Below, in pieces: positions 7,354-13,296 of a DNA stretch of 13,509 nt. The DNA is taken from assembly GCA_023447335.1 (NCBI GenBank), contig JAEXOD010000122.1, positions 1 through 13,509 of the forward strand. The letters run 5' to 3'. The stretch is from Bacteroidota bacterium (GTDB lineage: Bacteria > Bacteroidota > Ignavibacteria > Ignavibacteriales > Melioribacteraceae). A program made the position numbers and the translations under genes. How positions within the stretch are numbered: the stretch's first letter is position 1; every line of letters starts with the position of its first letter. The notes under the pieces are model-generated. The model was not told where the DNA came from. It ran no database searches and saw only the letters and a program-made list of their open reading frames with translations.

Positions 7354-7601
7354 CTTACTTCTTCCAGAGTATATTCGTAATCTTCCATAATCATATTTGC
7401 TAAAAGTTTTTTGCAATACTCTTCAACTTCAGATTTTGCGATATCAAAACTTTCGGTATTAATGTTAAACTGAATATATTTACCGATTCGAGTATTAGAA
7501 ACATTATTAAAGCCTAATAATTTGGCTCCTTGTTCCACTGCTTTTCCTTGCGGATCGACTATGGTGGGTCTTCGTTTTACAATTACCGTTACTTGATACA
7601 A
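7350..7601 (-). CDS. purS: Phosphoribosylformylglycinamidine synthase subunit PurS
   Basis: 83 aa, standard PurS size. PurS is the small subunit that bridges PurL and PurQ in the small-PurL type of FGAM synthase. Typical features: a first strand V-T-V-I-V-K-R-R-P-T-I-V-D-P-Q-G-K-A-V (4-22), G-F-N-N-V-S-N-T-R-I-G-K-Y-I (30-43), and the acidic segment around 54-62. The start is TTG at 7601: an in-frame TAA lies seven codons upstream and the next Met is residue 70. It begins 21 nt after the pssA stop and overlaps purQ by 4 nt. Presence of PurS implies the organism uses the three-part PurS/PurQ/PurL enzyme. Confidence 0.96.
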   Translation of the reverse strand: MYQVTVIVKRRPTIVDPQGKAVEQGAKLLGFNNVSNTRIGKYIQFNINTESFDIAKSEVEEYCKKLLANMIMEDYEYTLEEVR

Positions 7602-7622
7602 TTTCTTTTCTCTATTTTGTTA

Positions 7623-8342
7623 TTAAATTTTATCTACAAAAAAATAATATAAACTTCTTAAGATACCAAATAAAACCAAAGAAATAAACATATAAAAAAG
7701 TATATTACCGCCAGTTAATACTAAAAGAATTAGACCGATAACCAAAATTGCAAGATATATTATTTTACCTTTTAAGCTTTTGTTTTTCATTTTTGGTAAT
7801 GCATTATATTTTACCTTACTAACCATCAAAAATGATAAAAGCAAGATTAACGGTATAATTAATAAATGAAAAGGTGGTTGAATAGTTCCGTTTTTCGAAA
7901 AGCTTATAATAAATGATGATAAAGTTATTGCCTGAACCGGAATGGGCAACCCCGTAAAATCGTGTTTAGTTTCAATATCTTCAAGTTGAGTGTTAAATCG
8001 TGCAAGTCTAAAAGCACCGAAAACGAGAACGAAAGAGCTTAATATAATTCCCCAAAATTCATAAGTGTGCAAATAGCTTTTATAAATCAAGAATGCAGGA
8101 GCAGCACCAAAGCTTACTACATCTGATAGGGAATCTAACTCTACTCCGAAATTGCTAGACGTTTTAAAAAAACGAGCAATCATACCGTCGAGAGCATCAA
8201 AAATTGAAGCTACAATTATAAAAATAGCTGCAACCGTAAATAAACCTTGCGAAGCATAAACGATTGAAAAAAAACCGCAAATTATATTCATGGCGGTAAA
8301 TGAATTTGGTATAGCTGCTTTCGAAAACTTAATTTTTGTCAT
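7623..8342 (-). CDS. pssA: CDP-diacylglycerol--serine O-phosphatidyltransferase
   Basis: 239 aa integral membrane enzyme that makes phosphatidylserine from CDP-diacylglycerol and L-serine. The CDP-alcohol phosphotransferase signature D-x2-D-G-x2-A-R-x8-G-x3-D-x3-D is perfect (D-A-L-D-G-M-I-A-R ... G-V-E-L-D-S-L-S-D, roughly residues 49-74). N-S-F-T-A-M-N-I-I-C-G-F near residue 12 is typical of the PssA subfamily. Several hydrophobic segments follow (about 19-50, 81-106, 122-160, 175-235). An upstream ATG at 8381 is in frame, but ATG 8342 is preferred: it gives the usual N-terminus and only a 14-nt overlap with psd. The product is the direct substrate of the overlapping psd product. Confidence 0.96.
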   Translation of the reverse strand: MTKIKFSKAAIPNSFTAMNIICGFFSIVYASQGLFTVAAIFIIVASIFDALDGMIARFFKTSSNFGVELDSLSDVVSFGAAPAFLIYKSYLHTYEFWGIILSSFVLVFGAFRLARFNTQLEDIETKHDFTGLPIPVQAITLSSFIISFSKNGTIQPPFHLLIIPLILLLSFLMVSKVKYNALPKMKNKSLKGKIIYLAILVIGLILLVLTGGNILFYMFISLVLFGILRSLYYFFVDKI

Positions 8343-8988
8343 TTTTATACTCGAATAAAATAGTTTCGCCTGCCGTAACATTATCTCCGACTTTAACTTT
8401 TAAGTCAACATCTTCAGGTAAAAGAACATCAACTCTGCTACCGAATTTAATCATTCCAAATCTTTCGCCTACTTTTACTTTTTGACCTTCATTTAAGTCT
8501 GTTACAATTCTTCTTGCAACAGTTCCGGCAACTTGCGAAAATAATACTTTTCCAAATTTACCGCTAACTCCAATCATCATCCTTTCGTTTCTTGTATCAG
8601 CTTTATCATGATATGCTACTAAATACTCGCCTTTATAGTATTTTAGATATTCAATTTTACCGTTAATTGGAATTCTATTAACATGCACATTTAACGGAGA
8701 CATGAAAATTGATACTTGAATACATGGTTCACTAATATATTCATTTGGAACAACTTTTTTTATAATTAAAATTTTACCATCAGCAGGGGAAATTACTGCA
8801 TTTTCGATTTTAGGTGTATTTCTTTCAGGATCTCTGAAAAAATTTAAAGAAAAGACTAAAATTGTTAATCCCAATGAAAATAAAGAATATTTGATAATAG
8901 GATTTTTTATAAAAATTGCTGCAATAAATAATAGGAAGACTATAATAGTTATTACTCCTAATGTGCCGTATCCGTATTTTGTAATCAT
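8329..8988 (-). CDS. psd: Phosphatidylserine decarboxylase proenzyme (short form)
   Basis: 219 aa. It decarboxylates phosphatidylserine to phosphatidylethanolamine. The short PSD form is self-cleaved at a Gly-Ser bond to create a pyruvoyl group. Here the site is F-G-S-R (182-185, cleavage at G183/S184) near the C-terminus. Other family motifs are I-S-P-A-D-G-K-I (66-73, Asp70) and M-S-P-L-N-V-H-V-N-R (96-105, His102). Two N-terminal hydrophobic segments (about 8-27 and 33-50) anchor it to the inner membrane. ATG start with AGGAAA upstream. It is the first gene of the minus-strand operon and overlaps pssA by 14 nt, so the two consecutive enzymes of PE synthesis are translated together. Confidence 0.96.
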   Translation of the reverse strand: MITKYGYGTLGVITIIVFLLFIAAIFIKNPIIKYSLFSLGLTILVFSLNFFRDPERNTPKIENAVISPADGKILIIKKVVPNEYISEPCIQVSIFMSPLNVHVNRIPINGKIEYLKYYKGEYLVAYHDKADTRNERMMIGVSGKFGKVLFSQVAGTVARRIVTDLNEGQKVKVGERFGMIKFGSRVDVLLPEDVDLKVKVGDNVTAGETILFEYKNDKN

Positions 8989-9145
8989 TTATTTCCTAAT
9001 TTGATGATAAAAATAAATATTAAACTTAAAATTTTATTAGTAAAGAAAATTTGTTAAATTTAAACTTTAAAAATAAAAAAATATAAAACATAAAAATACA
9101 AATTAAACTGATAAAATCATACATTAAAATTTACGGAGGTTTAAT
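8989..9145. promoter_or_regulatory. Divergent intergenic region, presumed promoters for psd and ybaB operons
   Basis: 157 bp of nearly pure A/T between two divergently transcribed blocks; the only G/C-rich part is the ybaB ribosome site. Both operons must start here unless promoters lie inside genes. I cannot pick convincing -35/-10 pairs: TTGTTA (9051) with TAAAAA (9074) at 17 nt is a weak candidate for ybaB, and the Bacteroidota-type TTTG/TAnnTTTG pair is not clearly present on either strand. No hairpin, riboswitch or signal recognition particle RNA is evident. Confidence 0.45.
9135..9139 (+). promoter_or_regulatory. Strong Shine-Dalgarno site of ybaB
   Basis: GGAGG, 6 nt before the ATG at 9146, in an otherwise A/T-only leader. 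It favours ATG 9146 over the adjacent in-frame ATG at 9149, and shows that the organism uses Shine-Dalgarno initiation. Confidence 0.8.
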
Positions 9146-9475
9146 ATGATGAAAGGAAATATGGGCGGGATGATGAAGCAAATACAAAAATTACAATCTG
9201 ACATGGAAAGAGTTCAGAATGAATTAGGAAATAAAACCGTAAGTGCCGAAAGCGGGGGTGGAATGGTGAAAGCCATTGCAAACGGAAAAAAAGAAATTGT
9301 TTCGGTAGAAATTGAACAAGAAGTTATAAATGCAGGTGATAAAGAAATGCTAGAAGACTTAATTGTCGCAGCTGTAAATAAAGCTTTGGAAGCTGCCGGA
9401 AAATTAGCAGAAGATGAACTTGCCGCTGTAACTAAAGGTGTTATTCCTCCGGGTTTTAATATTCCGGGATTCTAA
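9146..9475 (+). CDS. ybaB: YbaB/EbfC family nucleoid-associated protein
   Basis: 109 aa, usual length of YbaB/EbfC, a small dimeric DNA-binding protein that coats DNA. Features: a Met/Gly-rich N-terminus, a coiled helix K-Q-I-Q-K-L-Q-S-D-M-E-R-V-Q-N-E-L (11-27), a central sheet with S-A-E-S-G-G-G-M-V-K-A-I-A-N-G (33-47) and V-S-V-E-I (52-56), a helix with D-L-I-V-A-A-V-N-K-A-L (71-81), and a glycine/proline-rich end containing P-P-G-F. It is first in the plus-strand block and immediately precedes recR, the classic ybaB-recR pairing; the often adjacent dnaX is absent here. Confidence 0.96.
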   Translation: MMKGNMGGMMKQIQKLQSDMERVQNELGNKTVSAESGGGMVKAIANGKKEIVSVEIEQEVINAGDKEMLEDLIVAAVNKALEAAGKLAEDELAAVTKGVIPPGFNIPGF

Positions 9476-9477
9476 TT

Positions 9478-10074
9478 TTGTTAATCGCTGAACCTCTACA
9501 AATAGCTATTGAAGAGATTAGTAAACTTCCCGGAATTGGGCGAAAAACTGCTCAAAGACTTGCATTGCATTTACTTAAAAGTGATAAAAAACAAGTAGAA
9601 TTATTAGTAAATTCTATTTTAAGTTTAAAAGAAAATATTTCTTATTGCTCTATTTGTTATAATTTAACAACAGACGAAATATGTGATATTTGTAAAAGCA
9701 ATAAGAGAGATAAGTCCATAATTTGTGTAGTTGAAGATATTAACGACTTAATAGCTATAGAAAAATCAAATGAATTTTCAGGAGTATACCACGTTTTAGG
9801 AGGAGTGCTTTCTCCATTAAATGGGATAGGTGTTGAACAACTGCGAATTAAAGAATTATTGTCAAGACTTAAAGATAATCTAGTCAAAGAGATTATTTTA
9901 GCGCTGAATCCCGATACAGAGGGTGAAGCAACTTCCTTATTCCTTGCAAAAACCCTTCATCCGATGGGTATTAAAATTACAAGGATAGCTAGAGGATTGC
10001 CGATGGGAAGTGACTTAGAATTTGCTGACGGAGCTACTATCGGAAGAGCCGTATTAAATAGAATTGAAATATGA
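9478..10074 (+). CDS. recR: Recombination mediator protein RecR
   Basis: 198 aa, standard RecR size. RecR works with RecO (and RecF) to load RecA onto SSB-coated single-stranded DNA during gap repair. Domains: helix-hairpin-helix K-L-P-G-I-G-R-K-T-A-Q-R (16-27), a four-cysteine zinc finger (Cys57, 60, 69, 72), a Toprim domain from I-C-V-V-E-D (82-87) through V-L-G-G-V-L-S-P-L-N-G-I-G (about 106-118) and L-A-L-N-P-D-T-E-G-E-A-T, and the C-terminal R-G-L-P-M-G-S-D-L-E-F-A-D. The start is TTG, 2 nt after the ybaB stop; no other early in-frame start exists. The stop overlaps the methyltransferase start as ATGA. Confidence 0.97.
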   Translation: MLIAEPLQIAIEEISKLPGIGRKTAQRLALHLLKSDKKQVELLVNSILSLKENISYCSICYNLTTDEICDICKSNKRDKSIICVVEDINDLIAIEKSNEFSGVYHVLGGVLSPLNGIGVEQLRIKELLSRLKDNLVKEIILALNPDTEGEATSLFLAKTLHPMGIKITRIARGLPMGSDLEFADGATIGRAVLNRIEI

Positions 10075-10805
10075 CGAATCAAACGGAATGGTATAAGGAT
10101 TGGTTCGCATCAGATTATTATCAGTTAGTTTATAAACATCGTGATAATAATGATGCTAAAAGATTTTTAGAGTTAATATTAAGTAAAATTGAATTAACAA
10201 AAGACTCTATTATTTTAGATGCTGCCTGTGGTGCAGGCAGACATCTAAAATATTTACAAGAAGTCGGTTACAAAAATCTAAATGGTTTTGATCTTAGTTT
10301 ACCATTATTGAAAAACGCAAAAGATAATAAAGTTAAAAATGTAATTAATTCAGATATTAGAACTGTATTCTATAAATGTAAGTTCGATTTAATTTTAAAT
10401 ATTTTTACTTCATTCGGATATTTTGAAGATGATAGAGATAACTTTTTGTTTTTTAATAATGCAAAAGAATTTTTAAGACCTGAAGGCATACTTGTTTTTG
10501 ACTATTTTAATACAAATTATTTGGTAAAAAATTTGGTGCTTGAATCTAACAGTAAAATTGATGATATTGCAATAAATGAAAAAAGAAGAATTGAGAAAGA
10601 AAGAGTCGAAAAAACAATTATTCTAAAAACAAATGAAATGCAAATAAACTTTAAAGAATCCGTCAAACTATATTCTCCCGAATTTTTGATAAACAGATTT
10701 CAAGAAATTGGTTATAAAGTTTGTGGTATTTACGGAAGTTATAACGGTGCTGATTTTGATATAAATCTTTCTGATAGAATAATACTATTTTTAGAAAATG
10801 CATAA
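10071..10805 (+). CDS. Class I SAM-dependent methyltransferase, substrate unknown
   Basis: 244 aa. The Rossmann-type SAM-binding site is plain: motif I I-L-D-A-A-C-G-A-G-R-H (48-58), the acidic residue at the end of strand 2 in G-F-D-L-S (72-76), motif II region D-L-I-L-N-I-F-T-S-F-G-Y-F (106-118) and R-P-E-G-I-L-V-F-D-Y-F (136-146). The C-terminal part (about 150-244) is a mixed sheet that probably forms the substrate lid; it has no motif that I recognise. The T-S-F-G-Y-F stretch is common in small-molecule methyltransferases, but that does not fix a substrate. It overlaps recR by 4 nt (ATGA) and the next lipoprotein gene by 8 nt, so it is translationally coupled on both sides. Cytoplasmic, no transmembrane segments. 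Confidence 0.93.
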   Translation: MTNQTEWYKDWFASDYYQLVYKHRDNNDAKRFLELILSKIELTKDSIILDAACGAGRHLKYLQEVGYKNLNGFDLSLPLLKNAKDNKVKNVINSDIRTVFYKCKFDLILNIFTSFGYFEDDRDNFLFFNNAKEFLRPEGILVFDYFNTNYLVKNLVLESNSKIDDIAINEKRRIEKERVEKTIILKTNEMQINFKESVKLYSPEFLINRFQEIGYKVCGIYGSYNGADFDINLSDRIILFLENA

Positions 10806-11373
10806 AAAAATTTATTTCACAATATTTTTTATTGTTATCGTCGGTTGCGATATTTTGTCTACTCGTGACCCCGAAACTCCGATTCAACCGGGAACAAGCT
10901 TACAACAAGCAACTGTACCTTCAATACTTTTTACAAACTTAATAGAATCTTTCGGAAAAAAAGTTACGGAAAATTATCTAAATTGTTTAGCAGATTCTTC
11001 ATTAATAGATAAAGATTTTAAATTCTATCCTGCAGGTTCTTCTATCAATAAATTTAATGTACTACAAAATTGGACTAGGGACAGTGAAAGAAGGTATTTT
11101 AACAATTTAAAAAATAATGCATTAGCTAATAAGTCAATTGAATTAAGTTTATTGAATGAAGTTGCAAATCTTCAAGGAGATGAAGCCATATATCAATTTG
11201 AATACACAATTTCATTTGAAAATATTTCGACCGGACAAGAAATTTACAAAGGTAATGTTGAATTTAAAATTAAGATTGATAGAAATAATGTTTGGGTTAT
11301 AACAGAGTGGACTGACCGAAGTATTCAAGGTTTTAATTGCTGGAGTGATTTAAAAGGGAGGTATTATCTTTAA
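10798..11373 (+). CDS. Small lipoprotein of unknown function (first of a tandem pair, NTF2-like?)
   Basis: 191 aa. M-H-K-K is followed by a hydrophobic stretch and the lipobox V-I-V-G-C (Cys17), so the protein is probably a periplasm-facing lipoprotein. After a Pro/Thr-rich linker (about 20-40), the mature domain has helical segments (L-I-E-S-F-G-K-K-V-T-E-N-Y-L) and then antiparallel-looking strands ending with G-N-V-E-F-K-I-K-I-D-R-N-N-V-W-V-I-T-E-W-T-D. The closing x-W-x-I-x-x-W-x-D pattern is typical of NTF2-like folds, which is my inference. The next gene shows the same C-terminal pattern. ATG at 10798 overlaps the methyltransferase stop by 8 nt. I recognise no specific family and propose no function. 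Confidence 0.88.
   Translation: MHKKIYFTIFFIVIVGCDILSTRDPETPIQPGTSLQQATVPSILFTNLIESFGKKVTENYLNCLADSSLIDKDFKFYPAGSSINKFNVLQNWTRDSERRYFNNLKNNALANKSIELSLLNEVANLQGDEAIYQFEYTISFENISTGQEIYKGNVEFKIKIDRNNVWVITEWTDRSIQGFNCWSDLKGRYYL
11356..11361 (+). promoter_or_regulatory. Strong Shine-Dalgarno site with no ATG/GTG/TTG at normal spacing
   Basis: GGGAGG lies inside the last codons of the upstream lipoprotein gene. The in-frame codons that follow at usable distance are ATT (11363) and ATC (11366), not a standard start. The nearest standard start, TTG at 11405, is over 40 nt away, too far for this site. Confidence 0.65.
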
Positions 11374-11866
11374 GCTTATCGGTTATTTACTTTTATTAGG
11401 CTTTTTGGTAATAAGTTGTACAAATCCCTTTGCCCCAAAATTAGATGAAAGTAGTTCATCTAATGAAAAACTATTAAGTGATAGATCAAATATTGACGGA
11501 ATATTTCAAAACTTGCAATATTCATATACTTTCAGAGATACAACTATATACGGTGAATTATTAAAAGAACAATTTGCATTTACGTATAGAGATTATGATA
11601 GGGGTGTAGACGTTACATGGGGAAGAGATGAAGAAATGCGTGTTACAAACGGCCTTTTTCAGAATTCGCAAAGATTAGATTTAATTTGGAACAATATAAT
11701 TACTTTAAGTTCAGATTCGACCAATATTATTCGAAGTTTTAACTTAACAATAACATTTAATCCAACTGATATAATTTTTGTAGAAGGCAGGGTGAATTTA
11801 ACTCTAAAAAAGGATTTAAGTAATAAATGGCAAATTATTAAATGGATAGATGAGTCAAACTACTAA
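11366..11866 (+). CDS. Small lipoprotein of unknown function (second of tandem pair), probable non-canonical start
   Basis: About 166 aa if begun at ATC 11366; a TTG at 11405 would give 153 aa. Starting at TTG leaves only M-V-I-S before the Cys and thus no signal peptide. Reading from 11366 gives (M)-F-K-L-I-G-Y-L-L-L-L-G-F-L-V-I-S-C, an ideal lipoprotein signal with lipobox L-V-I-S-C. ATT at 11363 is another option. A GGGAGG site at 11356-11361 fits the upstream start, and the frame is closed by TAA at 11351. The mature part begins T-N-P-F-A-P-K-L-D and ends with G-R-V-N-L-T-L-K-K-D-L-S-N-K-W-Q-I-I-K-W-I-D, matching the end of the preceding lipoprotein, so the two are probably diverged paralogues with an NTF2-like fold. 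It overlaps the upstream gene by 8 nt and ftsX by 17 nt. Function unknown. Confidence 0.85.
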   Translation: MFKLIGYLLLLGFLVISCTNPFAPKLDESSSSNEKLLSDRSNIDGIFQNLQYSYTFRDTTIYGELLKEQFAFTYRDYDRGVDVTWGRDEEMRVTNGLFQNSQRLDLIWNNIITLSSDSTNIIRSFNLTITFNPTDIIFVEGRVNLTLKKDLSNKWQIIKWIDESNY

Positions 11867-12737
11867 TATGATAATTTTTTATTTAAAAGAAGCTATAAAA
11901 TCGTTAATTAGGCAAAAAGGTTCGTCATTAATAACAATTTTTACTTTAATGATTGCTATATTTATTTCATTTTTGTCAATTGTAAGTATGTATTTATCAA
12001 AAGCTTACAGTAATAGTTTGATTGCTTCAATAAAGGTTAATTTGTTTTTAGATAACGAAATATCAGAAAATGAGAAAATTTCTATCTTTGAAAAACTTAG
12101 CCAAGAAAAATATATAAAATCTTTTGAGTTTGTGAACCAAGATAGAGCAAAACAAGAGTTTATAAAAGAGACAGGTGAGGATTTCACTGCATTTTTAGAG
12201 TTTAATCCGTTACCCGAATCATTTAGATTAACATTGAATGCCGAACGCATTACGTTTACCAGAATACAGAAGATTATTAATCAGCTTAAAAGTATTCACG
12301 GCGTTGATGATGTTATTTATGATTACGAATATTTATTTAAAATAATAAATTTTTTCAATTCAGTACAATTAGCATTATATATTTTAAGTTTTGTCAGCAT
12401 AATTGTTGCTATTTACTTAATCTATGCAACAAATAAGCTAATTTACAGTTCAAGAGTAGAAACTTATAATATTATGAAATTAGTCGGTGCTAAATTAAGT
12501 GCAATAAAGATTCCGATTTATTTAAGTTCGGCACTATTAGGATTGACGGCGAGCACAATATGTGTTATTTTATCATTTTTTTTATTGATAGGGTTGACTA
12601 ATATAATTAACATTGTTAATTTTACAAAATGGATTATAATTATTAGTACAATTATGCCCGGTTTTGGAATATTTTTTGGAATATTGGGTGGTGTATTTTC
12701 TACAAAGAATATCAATTTAAAGATTGAGAGGGGATGA
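11850..12737 (+). CDS. ftsX: Cell division protein FtsX (permease-like)
   Basis: 295 aa. FtsX is the membrane part of the FtsEX complex, which acts at the division septum to control peptidoglycan hydrolases. Architecture matches: cytoplasmic start, first transmembrane helix about 26-49, a periplasmic domain about 50-165 with F-N-P-L-P-E-S-F-R-L (118-127), then three helices at about 170-193, 221-249 and 259-283. The loop after helix 2 has the hallmark R-V-E-T-Y-N-I-M-K-L-V-G-A (202-214), equivalent to the R-x-E-I-x-I-M-K-L-V-G-A of other FtsX. The ATG at 11850 overlaps the lipoprotein gene; an ATG at 11868 (residue 7), just past that gene's stop, is an equally good start. No ftsE is adjacent, so the ATPase is encoded elsewhere. 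Confidence 0.94.
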   Translation: MSQTTNMIIFYLKEAIKSLIRQKGSSLITIFTLMIAIFISFLSIVSMYLSKAYSNSLIASIKVNLFLDNEISENEKISIFEKLSQEKYIKSFEFVNQDRAKQEFIKETGEDFTAFLEFNPLPESFRLTLNAERITFTRIQKIINQLKSIHGVDDVIYDYEYLFKIINFFNSVQLALYILSFVSIIVAIYLIYATNKLIYSSRVETYNIMKLVGAKLSAIKIPIYLSSALLGLTASTICVILSFFLLIGLTNIINIVNFTKWIIIISTIMPGFGIFFGILGGVFSTKNINLKIERG

Positions 12738-12774
12738 ACCCTTATATTAACAAACAAACTTATAGGGAACTATA

Positions 12775-13284
12775 TTGAGAAAAGTAGGATTATTGATTTT
12801 GTTTATTTGTCTGATTTCCGGAATTAATTACGGACAGTCAAATGATTTTGAGTTGGGTGCAATGCCGCAAACCCAATACAGACAACAAGGCGGTTATTTT
12901 GATTATTCAGATCCCAGGACTTTAAATATAAAAGTAGCAGTTTGGGGCAGTGTAAGATATCCCGGACGTTATGTTATCCCTGTAAATTCTTCGGTTAATG
13001 ATCTTCTCTCTTTAGCGGGTGGTCCTATAACAGATTCAGAATTAGAAGATCTTCGTCTCTATAGAGTTTTGGCTGATTCTACAAGAGAATTAATAAAATT
13101 CAATTTAAATGATGTTATGTGGGAAAAGGATCTTTTTACTTCAAAAATTACTGCGCCTCAATTACAAGCAGGGGATATTTTGGTCGTACCAACATCACCT
13201 AAATACTTTTTTAGAGAATGGCTGAGTATAGGATTGTCTATTTTCTCTGCATTAATCTCATTAGCAATTTTACTTACTAGATAA
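12775..13284 (+). CDS. SLBB-domain polysaccharide export protein, short form with C-terminal membrane anchor
   Basis: 169 aa. A signal peptide (M-R-K-V then a hydrophobic run to about residue 20, ending I-N-Y-G-Q) has no lipobox Cys. One SLBB domain spans about 52-140: I-K-V-A-V-W-G-S-V-R-Y-P-G-R-Y-V-I-P (52-69), S-S-V-N-D-L-L-S-L-A-G-G-P (72-84) and the closing L-Q-A-G-D-I-L-V-V-P (130-139). A single hydrophobic helix (about 149-167) ends the protein. Wza-type exporters normally have an N-terminal polysaccharide export domain before SLBB; that domain is absent, so this is a reduced member. TTG start at 12775 with AGGGA upstream; the next Met (30) would remove the signal peptide. A Wzz-type gene follows after 12 nt, which supports a role in exopolysaccharide or capsule export. 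Confidence 0.9.
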   Translation: MRKVGLLILFICLISGINYGQSNDFELGAMPQTQYRQQGGYFDYSDPRTLNIKVAVWGSVRYPGRYVIPVNSSVNDLLSLAGGPITDSELEDLRLYRVLADSTRELIKFNLNDVMWEKDLFTSKITAPQLQAGDILVVPTSPKYFFREWLSIGLSIFSALISLAILLTR

Positions 13285-13296
13285 GAGGGGAAAGAA

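Noticed and set aside
7354..7416. Upstream extension of the purQ reading frame by 21 residues
   Set aside because: The extension lies in the purS coding region and is unlike any PurQ N-terminus; ATG 7353 overlaps the purS stop as ATGA and gives the conserved start.
8343..8381. Upstream ATG for pssA (13 more residues)
   Set aside because: It would overlap psd by over 50 nt, and the extra residues are not part of the conserved PssA start; ATG 8342 is better.
8989..9145. Small RNA (signal recognition particle RNA or riboswitch) upstream of ybaB
   Set aside because: The region is almost pure A/T and has no stable hairpin or conserved GC-rich tetraloop stem, so no structured RNA is supported.
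12005..12250. Minus-strand reading frame inside ftsX, and a similar one at 12518-12757
   Set aside because: Both are antisense to conserved FtsX sequence, with no start context or recognisable domain.
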